Positions 17,412 through 25,165 of a stretch of DNA of 26,365 nt are shown piece after piece. This DNA comes from Rhodospirillaceae bacterium (GTDB taxonomy: Bacteria; Pseudomonadota; Alphaproteobacteria; Thalassobaculales; Thalassobaculaceae). Made by a program: the position numbers and the translations under genes. The stretch lies in assembly GCA_002730675.1 (NCBI GenBank), contig PCAV01000004.1, positions 8,040-34,404 on the forward strand. The letters are read 5' to 3'. The notes beneath the pieces are model-generated. The model was not told the origin of the DNA, ran no database searches, and saw only the letters and a list, made by a program, of their open reading frames with translations. Position 1 is the stretch's first letter. The number at the start of each line of letters is the position of its first letter.

Positions 17412-17436
17412 AAAAGAAGGCCCATAAGGGCCTTCT
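17410..17436 (-). terminator. Intrinsic terminator of the 26-codon gene
   Basis: On the minus strand a perfect 8-bp stem, GAAGGCCC with GGGCCTTC, extendable by one A-T pair, closes a four-base loop and is followed directly by six T. The plus strand has no T run after the stem, so the terminator works in the minus direction only. It overlaps the stop codon of the convergent GT-A-like gene. The adjacent TGGGCCCA at 17454-17461 could pair with one arm as an alternative fold. Confidence 0.85.
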
Positions 17437-17471
17437 CGTGAGTGGACCTGTGGTGGGCCCAATTTCATAGC

Positions 17472-17552
17472 CTAAGCTAGGGGCGAAGGTTGCTCCGGTA
17501 CCGTTGTAAGAAACCCTCTTGCACACCACACGGACTTATTCTCACTAGACAT
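17472..17552 (-). CDS. 26-residue peptide gene with extended Shine-Dalgarno
   Basis: The gene encodes 26 residues: it begins MSSENKSVWCARGFLT, continues with TVPEQPSPLA and ends at TAG. The case for translation is strong: ATG is preceded at 7 nt by AGGAGG inside a 15-nt perfect complement of the 16S rRNA 3' tail, and an intrinsic terminator follows 36 nt after the stop. The peptide is polar with one Trp-Cys pair and no membrane segment. I do not know the family. The start has a distant look of the Sinorhizobium trp leader peptide ([14 protein letters not shown]), but only one Trp is present and no biosynthetic gene follows, so attenuation is unlikely. It lies 116 nt downstream of an SDR gene on the same strand and may be co-transcribed or have its own promoter (a TTGAGC hexamer lies at 17598-17603). 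Confidence 0.7.
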   Translation of the reverse strand: MSSENKSVWCARGFLTTVPEQPSPLA

Positions 17553-17553
17553 C

Positions 17554-17568
17554 GGATCACCTCCTTTC
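17554..17568 (-). promoter_or_regulatory. 15-nt perfect Shine-Dalgarno (full anti-SD complement)
   Basis: The minus strand reads GAAAGGAGGTGATCC, the exact complement of the conserved 3' end of bacterial 16S rRNA (GGATCACCTCCTTTC). The other genes in this window have 4-7 nt of complementarity. The site fixes the start of the 26-codon gene. Such long pairing predicts very efficient 30S capture. Confidence 0.88.
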
Positions 17569-17668
17569 GTTTGTTTCAGATATTTTTTATTAACACGCTC
17601 AACTCTACATTTAAATAGGGTTTTTGGCACTTTTGCTCTTTTTAGTCCTTTTTACAGTGAATCTTTGT

Positions 17669-18421
17669 TTAACCCTCCATTATACCCGATATTGTAAAGC
17701 CTCCATCTGCCCCTACCACGTGGCCGGTAGTGAAACTACAATTTGGCGATGCTAAAAAGGCTGCAACCTCGGCTATTTCTTCAGGGCGACCATAGCGAGC
17801 CAATGGCATACGGTTAGCCACACTTGGCCAAGGTTGGTCTGGTTGATCATCCCTTGTTTTTGTGGGTCCAGGCGCGACTGCATTAACTAGAATGTCATGC
17901 TCGGCTAACTCTATTGCCATAGTTTGTGTTAGATTAATGATGCCTGCCTTACTCGCACCATACGCAGCTCTTCCACGGCCGCCAAAAACACCAGAGTTAG
18001 AAGCGATGTTGACTATTCTTCCTCCTCTACCCTGCTCAATCATCATTCTCGCAGCGATCTGGCCACACTTAAAAACTCCACCCAGGTTTACCTCTAATAT
18101 TCTATCCCAAAAGTCATCGTGCATATCAAGAAATGGGGCCCTATCCATAATACCTGCGTTACAAATTAATACATCGATATTTCCCATCTGGCCCGAGGCC
18201 TCAGCAAACATTCTTTCTATTGACGACCTCGATGAAACATCCACCTCCAGGGAACAAACCATTCCAGTAGACTTTATTCTAGCTACTGCAAGATCAGCCG
18301 CTTCTTTGTCTTTATCTGCCACACAAACACACAAGCCATCAATTGCTAGCTTTTCAGAGATTGCGCGACCTATCCCGCGAGCTCCACCGGTCACGATTGC
18401 AGTTCTATGGAATTCTGACAT
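17669..18421 (-). CDS. SDR-family NAD(P)-dependent oxidoreductase
   Basis: This is a classical short-chain dehydrogenase/reductase of 250 residues with every motif in place: TGGARGIG (11-18) for the cofactor, CNAG (87-90), catalytic Ser141, Tyr154 and Lys158 in YGASK, and the PGPTKT segment after strand 6. ADKDK (35-39) follows strand 2; its acidic residue suggests NAD preference. It would interconvert an alcohol and a ketone in the cytoplasm. The start is supported by GGAAG 7 nt upstream. It is divergent from the lyase/thioesterase/idonate-dehydrogenase operon across 162 nt. A gluconate 5-dehydrogenase role paired with the L-idonate-type enzyme is possible by context, but the sequence is not close enough to E. 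coli IdnO to claim it. Confidence 0.88.
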   Translation of the reverse strand: MSEFHRTAIVTGGARGIGRAISEKLAIDGLCVCVADKDKEAADLAVARIKSTGMVCSLEVDVSSRSSIERMFAEASGQMGNIDVLICNAGIMDRAPFLDMHDDFWDRILEVNLGGVFKCGQIAARMMIEQGRGGRIVNIASNSGVFGGRGRAAYGASKAGIINLTQTMAIELAEHDILVNAVAPGPTKTRDDQPDQPWPSVANRMPLARYGRPEEIAEVAAFLASPNCSFTTGHVVGADGGFTISGIMEG

Positions 18422-18583
18422 TATTGATCTTCCATTTTATTGTTGCAGTTTCAATGAAACTAAAGAATGTTTAGTTTAGATTAATCATATCTTACAGGAT
18501 CGTTTACGAAATTTGTCGTTATGCTATTAATGATTGTAAGCTATACAAGAACATTTATCAGTTTAAACCTTCGGGAGTTTTAA

Positions 18584-19444
18584 ATGAATGGCATAAAAGA
18601 TCTATTTAAACCAGGTAAGCTTGTTACGGCGCCTGGAATTTTTGACGGTATCTCCGCCCGTATTGCAGACCCTTTCAATTTCGAACTACTATATATGACA
18701 GGTTATGGAACAGTCGCCTCACACTTAGGTATGCCAGATGCAGGGATCGCTAGCTACACCGATATGGTAGGCCGGGTCCAAATGATATCTAATGTTGTCA
18801 ATACACCATTCATAGCAGATGGTGACACTGGTTATGGTGGTTTGTTGAACATGCAACACACAATCAGAGGTTATGAACTTGCGGGCGCAGCAGGAATACA
18901 GATCGAGGATCAAGAATTCCCAAAAAAATGTGGGCACACACCGGGCAGAAGAGTGATACCTATTGATGACATGGTGCAAAAAATAAGGGTTGCTGTAGAG
19001 ACTCGGTCTTCTTCTGACTTTCTAATAGTTGCTAGAACAGATGCACGAACGAGCTACGGCTTGGACGAAGCACTAAAGCGAGGAGAGGCTTTTGCAGAAG
19101 CCGGTGCGGATATTCTGTTTATAGAGTCACCCGAGTCAATTGATGAAATGGAAAGGATTTGCGCTAGTTTCGATGCGCCGCTTTTGGTTAATGTGGTGGA
19201 TGGTGGAAGCACTCCTGTTCTTTCTAAACAAGAATATGTAGACTTAGGATATCAAGTAGCTATCTATCCAGGAACTGGCTTTTTAGCCTGCGCTCATGCT
19301 TTGAATTCAGTATATGGCACTATCAAAGAAACAGGCTCATCGGTTGATGTAGAAGTTCCATTGAGAGACTTCATGACAATGGCGAAAGATATGGGTTTTC
19401 AAGATGTTTGGGATTTTGATAAACGTCACGAACGAATTCAATAA
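18584..19444 (+). CDS. Isocitrate lyase/PEP mutase-family C-C lyase
   Basis: This TIM-barrel enzyme belongs to the ICL/PEP mutase superfamily (methylisocitrate lyase, 2,3-dimethylmalate lyase, oxaloacetate decarboxylase, phosphonate mutases). The metal and phosphate-side motif is DGDTGYGG (residues 79-86), with IED at 107-109. The flexible gating loop KKCGH (114-118) carries the Cys needed for lyase activity, so a lyase of a 2-alkylmalate or isocitrate-type acid is more likely than a mutase. The length of 286 fits PrpB and dimethylmalate lyase. GGGAG lies 6-7 nt before the ATG. It opens an operon with a thioesterase 39 nt downstream and a Zn-dehydrogenase. No prpC or prpD is present, so propionate degradation is not indicated. 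Confidence 0.85.
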   Translation: MNGIKDLFKPGKLVTAPGIFDGISARIADPFNFELLYMTGYGTVASHLGMPDAGIASYTDMVGRVQMISNVVNTPFIADGDTGYGGLLNMQHTIRGYELAGAAGIQIEDQEFPKKCGHTPGRRVIPIDDMVQKIRVAVETRSSSDFLIVARTDARTSYGLDEALKRGEAFAEAGADILFIESPESIDEMERICASFDAPLLVNVVDGGSTPVLSKQEYVDLGYQVAIYPGTGFLACAHALNSVYGTIKETGSSVDVEVPLRDFMTMAKDMGFQDVWDFDKRHERIQ

Positions 19445-19483
19445 GGATAACCTTCTATTAGAGATAATATTGGCAGGCAATAA

Positions 19484-20293
19484 GTGGAAGACTTTTTGGA
19501 AACATATAGAGGCGACGTGTCTCCTTGGGAAGTTGACTCAACGGAACACTTCACCGTAGCGTATTATTATGAAAAATTCGAAGCTGCAACCTTTCGTTTT
19601 CTCCGGCATCGCGGGGTAGACCCACTGCTCTGCAAGACAAAAGCAGCGCTTACACATTACAAAACCGAGCTGCACAACCGCGATATTTATTATATAAAAA
19701 GCGCCCTAATATCAGCTGGCGAAAACCCAATAATAGGACACAAATTATTCAAGGCTGACAGTGATATTTTATGCACAACAATGCAACAGACGTTGTTAGG
19801 AATTTCTATTGAAGGCTCAACGACCGAGTGGGATGGTGACCGTAAAGAAAATCGTCATCAACCAGGAGACGAAACATCCTGGGTGCAGTCCTTGAAAGAC
19901 GTAGTTCAGCCATATGAAGTTAACTGGTCTGGCAGCCTATCTTTGCCTGGGTATATTCACCGGTTTTCGACAGCGAATAGTTTTATAATGGCAGCATTTG
20001 GACTAACTCCAGATTACCTGACAAAGTTTAGAATTGGACTTTCCACATTTGAGTTTCAACTTGAGTTTCATAATTCAGTTGAGTCTGGTAATTTAATTAA
20101 TATCGAAAGCTGTATTGCCCAGTTGGGGAGTTCATCCGTGAGATTCTATCATCGCATGGCAAATGCTGAAACAGGTAAAGAGATAGCAACCCTGAGTCAG
20201 TATGGTGTTCACCTTAATCTTGATAGTCGCAGACCAACACCTATCCCGGATGATCTGCGAACTAGGGCAGAATATCTACTCCCAAAAACTTGA
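19484..20293 (+). CDS. Double-hotdog acyl-CoA thioesterase-like protein
   Basis: The protein of 269 residues appears to hold two hotdog folds. The first (about 10-115) opens with VDSTEHFTVAYYYEKFEAAT, the pattern of 4-hydroxybenzoyl-CoA thioesterase-like enzymes in which the Asp (residue 18) activates water. The second (about 140-260) is weaker, with HRFSTANSFIMAAFG and FEFQLEFHNSVESGNLINIES. Such proteins hydrolyse acyl-CoA or acyl-ACP thioesters in the cytoplasm. The first codon is GTG, with AGG in the preceding GGCAGGCAATAA. It stands between the ICL/PEPM-family lyase and a Zn-dehydrogenase, so it may release a CoA-bound intermediate of that pathway. A dehydratase-type hotdog is the alternative. 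Substrate is unknown. Confidence 0.72.
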   Translation: MEDFLETYRGDVSPWEVDSTEHFTVAYYYEKFEAATFRFLRHRGVDPLLCKTKAALTHYKTELHNRDIYYIKSALISAGENPIIGHKLFKADSDILCTTMQQTLLGISIEGSTTEWDGDRKENRHQPGDETSWVQSLKDVVQPYEVNWSGSLSLPGYIHRFSTANSFIMAAFGLTPDYLTKFRIGLSTFEFQLEFHNSVESGNLINIESCIAQLGSSSVRFYHRMANAETGKEIATLSQYGVHLNLDSRRPTPIPDDLRTRAEYLLPKT

Positions 20294-20347
20294 GAAAATT
20301 AAATGTCATTCATAGCGAAAGTCATATCTGCCTAGTAGGAAAAATTA

Positions 20348-21385
20348 ATGCGCGCTGCAGTTCTTACTCGTAGAAGTTGGATAGAAATACTTGAGCAAAA
20401 AATACCACCCACCGATGGAGATGAAGTCAGGGTCAGGATAAAAGCAGGGGGCATTTGTGGCTCTGATATTCACTACTTTCGACACTATAAAATGGGAGAT
20501 TTCCCTGTTAGAGAACCATTTATCCTAGGTCATGAAGCAGCTGGCGTAGTTGAGACAGTCGGAGAAAATGTTAAAGACTTGCAGAATGGTGATCTAGTCG
20601 TAGTAAACCCAAGCCACCCTTGTAAAAACTGCAGCTATTGTTTTTCAGGAAGAGAACTCTTATGTGCCGACATGAGATTTTTAGGGAGTTCCAGAAAATT
20701 CCCCCATATTCAAGGAATGTTCTCTCAGAGTTTTACTACGAAACGATCACAATGTTTTAAATTACCTTCAAATCTCTCCCCACATCATGCCGCTTTTGCA
20801 GAACCACTCGCGGTTGCCATGCATGCTGTTCAGAATGTTGGCGCCTTAATCGGTGCCGATGTCTTGATTTCCGGGGCGGGACCAATTGGCTGTTTGATTC
20901 TTATGGTGGCGAGGTTAGGGGGAGCGAGTACTGTTACAATAACAGATATTAAAAAAGAGCCTCTGCGAGTTGCGGAGAATATTGGCGCAACAAGAGCTCT
21001 AGATATTTCACAATCAGTAGATAAAATAGCGTTAAGGGGCGACCCAAGAGGAAGTTTTGATGTAGCTTTTGAAGCTTCAGGTAATGACGATGCGGTAATG
21101 CAGGCCATAAAAAACCTCAAGCCAGGAGGTACCTTTGTACAAGTAGGAACATTTAAGAATACAAATATTTCTATTCCACCGGACGTGGTGATGACAAAAG
21201 AGTTAACCCTTAAAAGTTCGTTCAGATTTGATAAAGAATTTTCTTGGGCTGCTGAGTATCTTGCGGCCGAAAGAATCGATGTCGCACCGCTATTGTCTCA
21301 TGTTTTTCCCATGGATGAGGCTAATAAAGCGTTTCAGCTTGCTCAGGATCGAACAGAAGCAATGAAAATCCACTTAGCTTTTTAA
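20348..21385 (+). CDS. idnD: Zinc-dependent dehydrogenase, L-idonate 5-dehydrogenase-like
   Basis: This medium-chain dehydrogenase of 345 residues is similar along its length to E. coli IdnD, which oxidises L-idonate to 5-keto-D-gluconate with NAD(P). Catalytic zinc ligands are Cys37 (GGICGSDIHYF) and His62-Glu63 (GHEAAG). Four structural-zinc cysteines lie at 92, 95, 98 and 106. Phrases shared with IdnD are DMRFLGS, FPHIQG, FAEPLAVAMHA, SGAGPIGCLI and SFRFDKEF. It has AGGA 7 nt upstream and closes the operon with the lyase and thioesterase. Other polyol or sugar-acid dehydrogenases of the sorbitol/threonine type remain possible. A weak hairpin near 21395-21414 (AGAGG with CCTCT) may end the transcript. 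Confidence 0.82.
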   Translation: MRAAVLTRRSWIEILEQKIPPTDGDEVRVRIKAGGICGSDIHYFRHYKMGDFPVREPFILGHEAAGVVETVGENVKDLQNGDLVVVNPSHPCKNCSYCFSGRELLCADMRFLGSSRKFPHIQGMFSQSFTTKRSQCFKLPSNLSPHHAAFAEPLAVAMHAVQNVGALIGADVLISGAGPIGCLILMVARLGGASTVTITDIKKEPLRVAENIGATRALDISQSVDKIALRGDPRGSFDVAFEASGNDDAVMQAIKNLKPGGTFVQVGTFKNTNISIPPDVVMTKELTLKSSFRFDKEFSWAAEYLAAERIDVAPLLSHVFPMDEANKAFQLAQDRTEAMKIHLAF

Positions 21386-21422
21386 ATTGAAGTGAGAGGG
21401 TTTTCACGCCTCTTGTATATTT

Positions 21423-22445
21423 TCAAAATTCTCGCTCAATGCAAAAGTCTATAACCGAGATCAGAGCCTGCTTTGCTTCACAGTCGCTGAATAAATCTAA
21501 TGAATCTCTGGCCAATGCAGCGTAATGTCGAGCTCTGGTCATAGTATCTTCTAGCGTGGAGTGCTGTTTAATTAAGGATTGAGCCCTATCTAGGTCATCA
21601 GGGTGCTGTTTAAGTTCTTCCAAACAACGTTTCCAAAATTTTTTCTCTTCTTCATTACCCCTTCGAAAGGCAAGAATGACAGGCAAAGTAATTTTTCCCT
21701 CGCTGAAATCATCACCAATTGTTTTACCTAGTTCTGCTTGTCGCGCAGAGTAATCTAAAGCGTCATCCACTAGCTGAAACGCTACACCTAGATTAGTTCC
21801 ATAAGCGGCCAAAGCTTCCTCCTCGATTTTTGGTCGATCTGCTACAACCGCACCAATCCTTGCAGCAGCAGAAAAAAGCTCGGCAGTCTTAGATTGAATT
21901 ACTTCCAAATAATCAGATTCGCTAGTCGTGGTGTCGTTGGTTGTTAGTAGTTGGTGGACCTCACCTTCCGCTATCACCGCTGAAGCATTCGATAAAAGTT
22001 TTAAAATGTGAAGCGATCCATCGCTCACCATCAGTTGAAAGGCTCGGCTAAATAGAAAATCACCAACTAATACACTGGGCTGATTTCCCCAGACAGAATT
22101 GGCCGTCAACTTTCCCCGTCGGAGCTCACTCGCGTCAACTACGTCGTCATGTAACAATGTCGCTGTATGAATAAACTCTACACACGCTGCTAACTTTATA
22201 TGACGATCACCCGAATATTGGCAAAGAGCAGCGGTCCCTAAGGTAAGCATTGGTCTGAGACGTTTACCTCCAGCTGCTATTAAGTGGCCCGCTAATTGGG
22301 GTATTAGATGAACAGGACTTTGCATGTGCTCAAGTATTGTTGCATTGACCTTGTCGAGATCCTGGGTCACTAGTTTCATGAGTAGGTCTAGCGACGGCTT
22401 TTTAGCCATCTCTCCCGATGCTTTAAAATCTATAATAGTAGCCAC
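21423..22445 (-). CDS. ispB: All-trans polyprenyl diphosphate synthase (octa/decaprenyl, IspB-type)
   Basis: This prenyltransferase adds isopentenyl units to make the C40-C50 side chain of ubiquinone. The first Asp-rich motif is HTATLLHDDVVD (residues 93-104, DDVVD 100-104) and the second is QLVDDALD (about 224-231). GGKRLRP (59-65) binds the diphosphate. The length of 340 and the small residues before the first Asp motif fit long-chain type I enzymes rather than FPP synthase. The first codon is GTG, with GGAG 7 nt upstream. It is divergent from the DUF2007 gene across 129 nt. This order (ispB, DUF2007, tRNA methyltransferase) is common in alphaproteobacteria. Confidence 0.94.
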   Translation of the reverse strand: MATIIDFKASGEMAKKPSLDLLMKLVTQDLDKVNATILEHMQSPVHLIPQLAGHLIAAGGKRLRPMLTLGTAALCQYSGDRHIKLAACVEFIHTATLLHDDVVDASELRRGKLTANSVWGNQPSVLVGDFLFSRAFQLMVSDGSLHILKLLSNASAVIAEGEVHQLLTTNDTTTSESDYLEVIQSKTAELFSAAARIGAVVADRPKIEEEALAAYGTNLGVAFQLVDDALDYSARQAELGKTIGDDFSEGKITLPVILAFRRGNEEEKKFWKRCLEELKQHPDDLDRAQSLIKQHSTLEDTMTRARHYAALARDSLDLFSDCEAKQALISVIDFCIEREF

Positions 22446-22574
22446 ACGATGACTCCGTAATTATCAAATTCCTGTAAACGCTTCTTGACTGTCATATTTG
22501 TATACGATTGCATAGAAGTTTTAAACTGCGTCACCCCGTCGCGCAAATCGCCTTGCAAATAATCGAGATTAAAA

Positions 22575-22781
22575 TTGAAAGAGCTTATTAGAACCAATGA
22601 CCTTGTTAAATTATCTTTCTTGCTGGCCCATCTTAAGTCAGAGGGCATTGAAGGTTATGTAATCGACAATCATATGAGCATCATGGAAGGCAGTGCCAAT
22701 GCTATTCCTCGACGACTAATGGTATCCTCTTCTGACTACACGAAAGCTGAAAAGCTACTTGAACAGCTGGGTGAAGGATAA
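22575..22781 (+). CDS. DUF2007 (putative signal-transducing) protein
   Basis: This small cytoplasmic protein of 68 residues is from the DUF2007 family. The pattern is LIRTNDLVKLSFLLAHLKSEGIEGYVIDNHMSIMEG then IPRRLMV (given here as two blocks separated by a short glycine/serine/alanine loop). That fits the family's two-strand, two-helix fold resembling a PII-like or ferredoxin half. Family function is unknown. The start is TTG at 22575, which matches the usual N terminus (MKELIRTND). It lies 2 nt before the tRNA methyltransferase gene, so the two are translationally coupled and may work together. Confidence 0.88.
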   Translation: MKELIRTNDLVKLSFLLAHLKSEGIEGYVIDNHMSIMEGSANAIPRRLMVSSSDYTKAEKLLEQLGEG

Positions 22782-22783
22782 AA

Positions 22784-23536
22784 ATGGAAATCAAAAAATT
22801 CACTGTAGATAATTTACTCGGAGGAAAACTACGAATTAAACAACCTGCGAGAGGATATAGAATCGGGATAGATACTGTTTTATTAGCGAGCGCAATTAAA
22901 CCTAAGGCTGGTGCAAAAGTTTTAGACCTAGGTTGCGGGGTTGGTGGAATTTCGCTGTGCTTATTATCCAATCACCTCAGTATATCTGTCGTTGGAATGG
23001 ACCTAGATAGCGATTTAGTAGAAATTGCCACAGAAAATATTCTTACTGGCGGCTTCGAAAAACGATTCAAACCTCTCACGGGCTCTGTTTTAGATCCTCA
23101 TAAAAGTCTTGTCCCAAATACATTTGATCTGATCATAACTAATCCGCCTTATCTAGAAAGCAGCAGCTCTAATCCTTCTCCAGAAAAACGCAAGAACTCC
23201 GCAAATATAGAAACTGAGGTTGATTTGGGTACATGGCTGAATTTTTCAGCAAAATTCCTGAAGCCAGGGGGTAATATCTCACTTATTCATCGTGCCGACC
23301 GGCTTGACCATATTCTGGCACTCATGAGAACAAGTTTTGGTGGCCTTACTATATATCCTTTATGGCCTAAAACAGGGCGTCCAGCCAAAAGAGTAATAGT
23401 TTCAGGTATCAAAGGTAGCGCAAGTCCAACGAAAATCTTGCCAGGCGCTATTATACACAATGTCGATGGCTCTTACACAGCGCCTGTACAAGCGGCTCTT
23501 ACAGGAGAGAAGTTACTCGCCAATCTACTTAGCTAA
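22784..23536 (+). CDS. trmN: tRNA1(Val) (adenine37-N6)-methyltransferase-like (TrmN6/YfiC)
   Basis: This class I SAM methyltransferase of 250 residues has the features of N6-adenine enzymes. YRIGIDTVLLA (25-35) lies before the fold, motif I is DLGCGVGG (48-55), the acidic GMDLDSD is at 71-77 and the catalytic NPPY is at 120-123. E. coli YfiC methylates A37 of tRNA1(Val); the alphaproteobacterial orthologue usually sits, as here, behind a DUF2007 gene near ispB. GAAGG precedes the ATG. The stop overlaps tail-to-tail by 3 nt with the stop of the ThDP enzyme gene on the other strand (CTAA at 23533-23536). Exact RNA substrate in this organism is inferred. Confidence 0.87.
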   Translation: MEIKKFTVDNLLGGKLRIKQPARGYRIGIDTVLLASAIKPKAGAKVLDLGCGVGGISLCLLSNHLSISVVGMDLDSDLVEIATENILTGGFEKRFKPLTGSVLDPHKSLVPNTFDLIITNPPYLESSSSNPSPEKRKNSANIETEVDLGTWLNFSAKFLKPGGNISLIHRADRLDHILALMRTSFGGLTIYPLWPKTGRPAKRVIVSGIKGSASPTKILPGAIIHNVDGSYTAPVQAALTGEKLLANLLS

Positions 23537-25158
23537 ATAATCTCATCGTAACTACCTTTTGATATTCTGCACGCAATCAAAGTAAAGGTATCGTTGGTAC
23601 CAAGGGCAATATTTACGGCATCCTCTAGTTGCGTTCTTGTTTGGACAACAAACCCTTTGCCGCCCATAGCCAATGCGATACTTTTGAAATCGGTTTCTTC
23701 CATATCGACACCCACATTCTTATATTGCATCTCTCTTTGTTTTTTTTCTATCAGCGCGAGAGAGGCATCAACAAAAACAATCACAATTACGGGTAAACTC
23801 AAATCCCTGAGCGTTATAAGCTCGCCGAGTACCATTTCCAAGCCACCATCCCCCATAAACGCAACAACTACCCTATCTCGGTCGGCAAGTTTAGCACCAG
23901 TAGCAAGGGGTAACGCACACCCCATTGTACAAAATGCACTAGACTGAAGGGCGGATCGTGGAACATATGTGCGCCATGCCTGGCTTATGAGAATTCTATG
24001 CGCGCCAGAATCCATTGTTATTACAGTATCTCTTGGGACAAGACTTCTGACCGTTTCTGTAATAGCACCCGGGCCCCATTCTTGCTTTTGACCGTAGATC
24101 CTCTTATGCTTGTTGCGCACTTCCATCAACTCACCATTTTCCCAGGTGGTTTTTTTCTCCAAGCCCTTTGAAAGCGCTTCAATACCCTCGCTTATATCAC
24201 AAATAAACCGTAATGAGGATTTATGCATATACGAATACTCAGGCGCTATTAAAAACTCAACAACCCTCGTTTTTGAAGAATCCCATAAATTCCTCCAACC
24301 TGTTCTCATCTCAATCGGGTCATAACCGACAAGTAATATTAAATCAGCAGCATGAACGACCGGACTGATATTTTTGTCTCCTAGGGGCGATAGACCAGCA
24401 GCGCCAAGACTTAATTCATCATCATCGGGAACGATACCTTTCGCCTTGTAAGTAGTGACAACGGGCACGCCAAATTTTTTGCAAAAATCTATTATCGGGC
24501 GACTTGCGTTTTGATGAACGGCATCTAGACCAACTATCATCAATGGATTTTGTGCTTCTAGTAACCACTGTCGCGCTTTTTTAAGCGCTTCCCCATTCGC
24601 CGGCTTTATTGCAGCAGGTGTTGCTCTAGTTCGTATTTTGCTCACTGGATGGAGTTGGTCAGCTATTTTTATTGGTAAGTCAAGATGAACTGGACCCGGC
24701 CTGCCTTCAGTAGCAATAGCTATCGCTTTATCGATAAGTTCCTCTACAAAACCATCCGATACTCGAAAACTTGCTTTGGTTATAGGGGAGAAAACGGAGC
24801 AGTGGTCAAAAACTTGATGGTTATACGTCACTGAATCAGCTGGGTCCACGCATCCAGTAATTACAATAAGAGGTACCCGGTCCTGTAAAGCGTTCACCGT
24901 AACATTAACGGCGTTAGCCGCTCCTGGGCCGACAGTTGCGATCATTAGTCCAGGGGCCTTCGTAATATGATGCACGCCTTCCGCCATGAATCCGGCAGCA
25001 TTTTCATGTTTTGACAGAAGAAATTTGATACCAGCATCTTCCAAAGCATCGATTATCGTGAGTACTTCGCCGCCTGGTATACCAAATGCAAATCTTACGT
25101 TCGCCTCATAAAGGCGCCTAGCTATAATATCAGCTGCTCTTTGCTTCCGAGATGTCAC
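23533..25158 (-). CDS. ThDP-dependent enzyme, acetolactate synthase large-subunit-like
   Basis: This is a three-domain thiamine-diphosphate enzyme of 541 residues. The Pyr domain has FGIPGGEV (25-32) and KHENAAGFMAEG (50-61), with Glu52 as the expected cofactor-activating residue. The central domain (about 190-330) contains LILLVGYDPIEM. The PP domain begins its Mg-ThDP motif at GDGG (about 435), and the usual terminal Asn-Asn 27 residues later is Val-Asp, so an acidic ligand replaces Asn. I choose the GTG at 25158, 7 nt after the acyl-CoA dehydrogenase stop, because it gives the family's normal N terminus. An ATG at 25230 would overlap that gene by 65 nt. No ilvN small subunit follows, so a catabolic lyase or decarboxylase is as likely as valine/isoleucine synthesis. 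Confidence 0.85.
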   Translation of the reverse strand: MTSRKQRAADIIARRLYEANVRFAFGIPGGEVLTIIDALEDAGIKFLLSKHENAAGFMAEGVHHITKAPGLMIATVGPGAANAVNVTVNALQDRVPLIVITGCVDPADSVTYNHQVFDHCSVFSPITKASFRVSDGFVEELIDKAIAIATEGRPGPVHLDLPIKIADQLHPVSKIRTRATPAAIKPANGEALKKARQWLLEAQNPLMIVGLDAVHQNASRPIIDFCKKFGVPVVTTYKAKGIVPDDDELSLGAAGLSPLGDKNISPVVHAADLILLVGYDPIEMRTGWRNLWDSSKTRVVEFLIAPEYSYMHKSSLRFICDISEGIEALSKGLEKKTTWENGELMEVRNKHKRIYGQKQEWGPGAITETVRSLVPRDTVITMDSGAHRILISQAWRTYVPRSALQSSAFCTMGCALPLATGAKLADRDRVVVAFMGDGGLEMVLGELITLRDLSLPVIVIVFVDASLALIEKKQREMQYKNVGVDMEETDFKSIALAMGGKGFVVQTRTQLEDAVNIALGTNDTFTLIACRISKGSYDEII

Positions 25159-25165
25159 AAATTTT

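Noticed and set aside
17554..17568. The plus strand carries the exact 3' end of 16S rRNA, so this could be a fragment of an rRNA gene.
   Set aside because: The match stops at 15 nt; the flanks show no other 16S sequence. The minus-strand ATG, frame and terminator explain it better as a Shine-Dalgarno.
17862..18479. A 205-codon open frame on the plus strand.
   Set aside because: It is antisense to the canonical SDR gene, which has an intact catalytic triad and a good ribosome site; the plus-strand product shows no motif.
18584..19444. Methylisocitrate lyase of the propionate cycle (PrpB).
   Set aside because: The KKCGH loop allows a lyase, but no prpC, prpD or regulator is nearby and the operon partners do not fit propionate metabolism.
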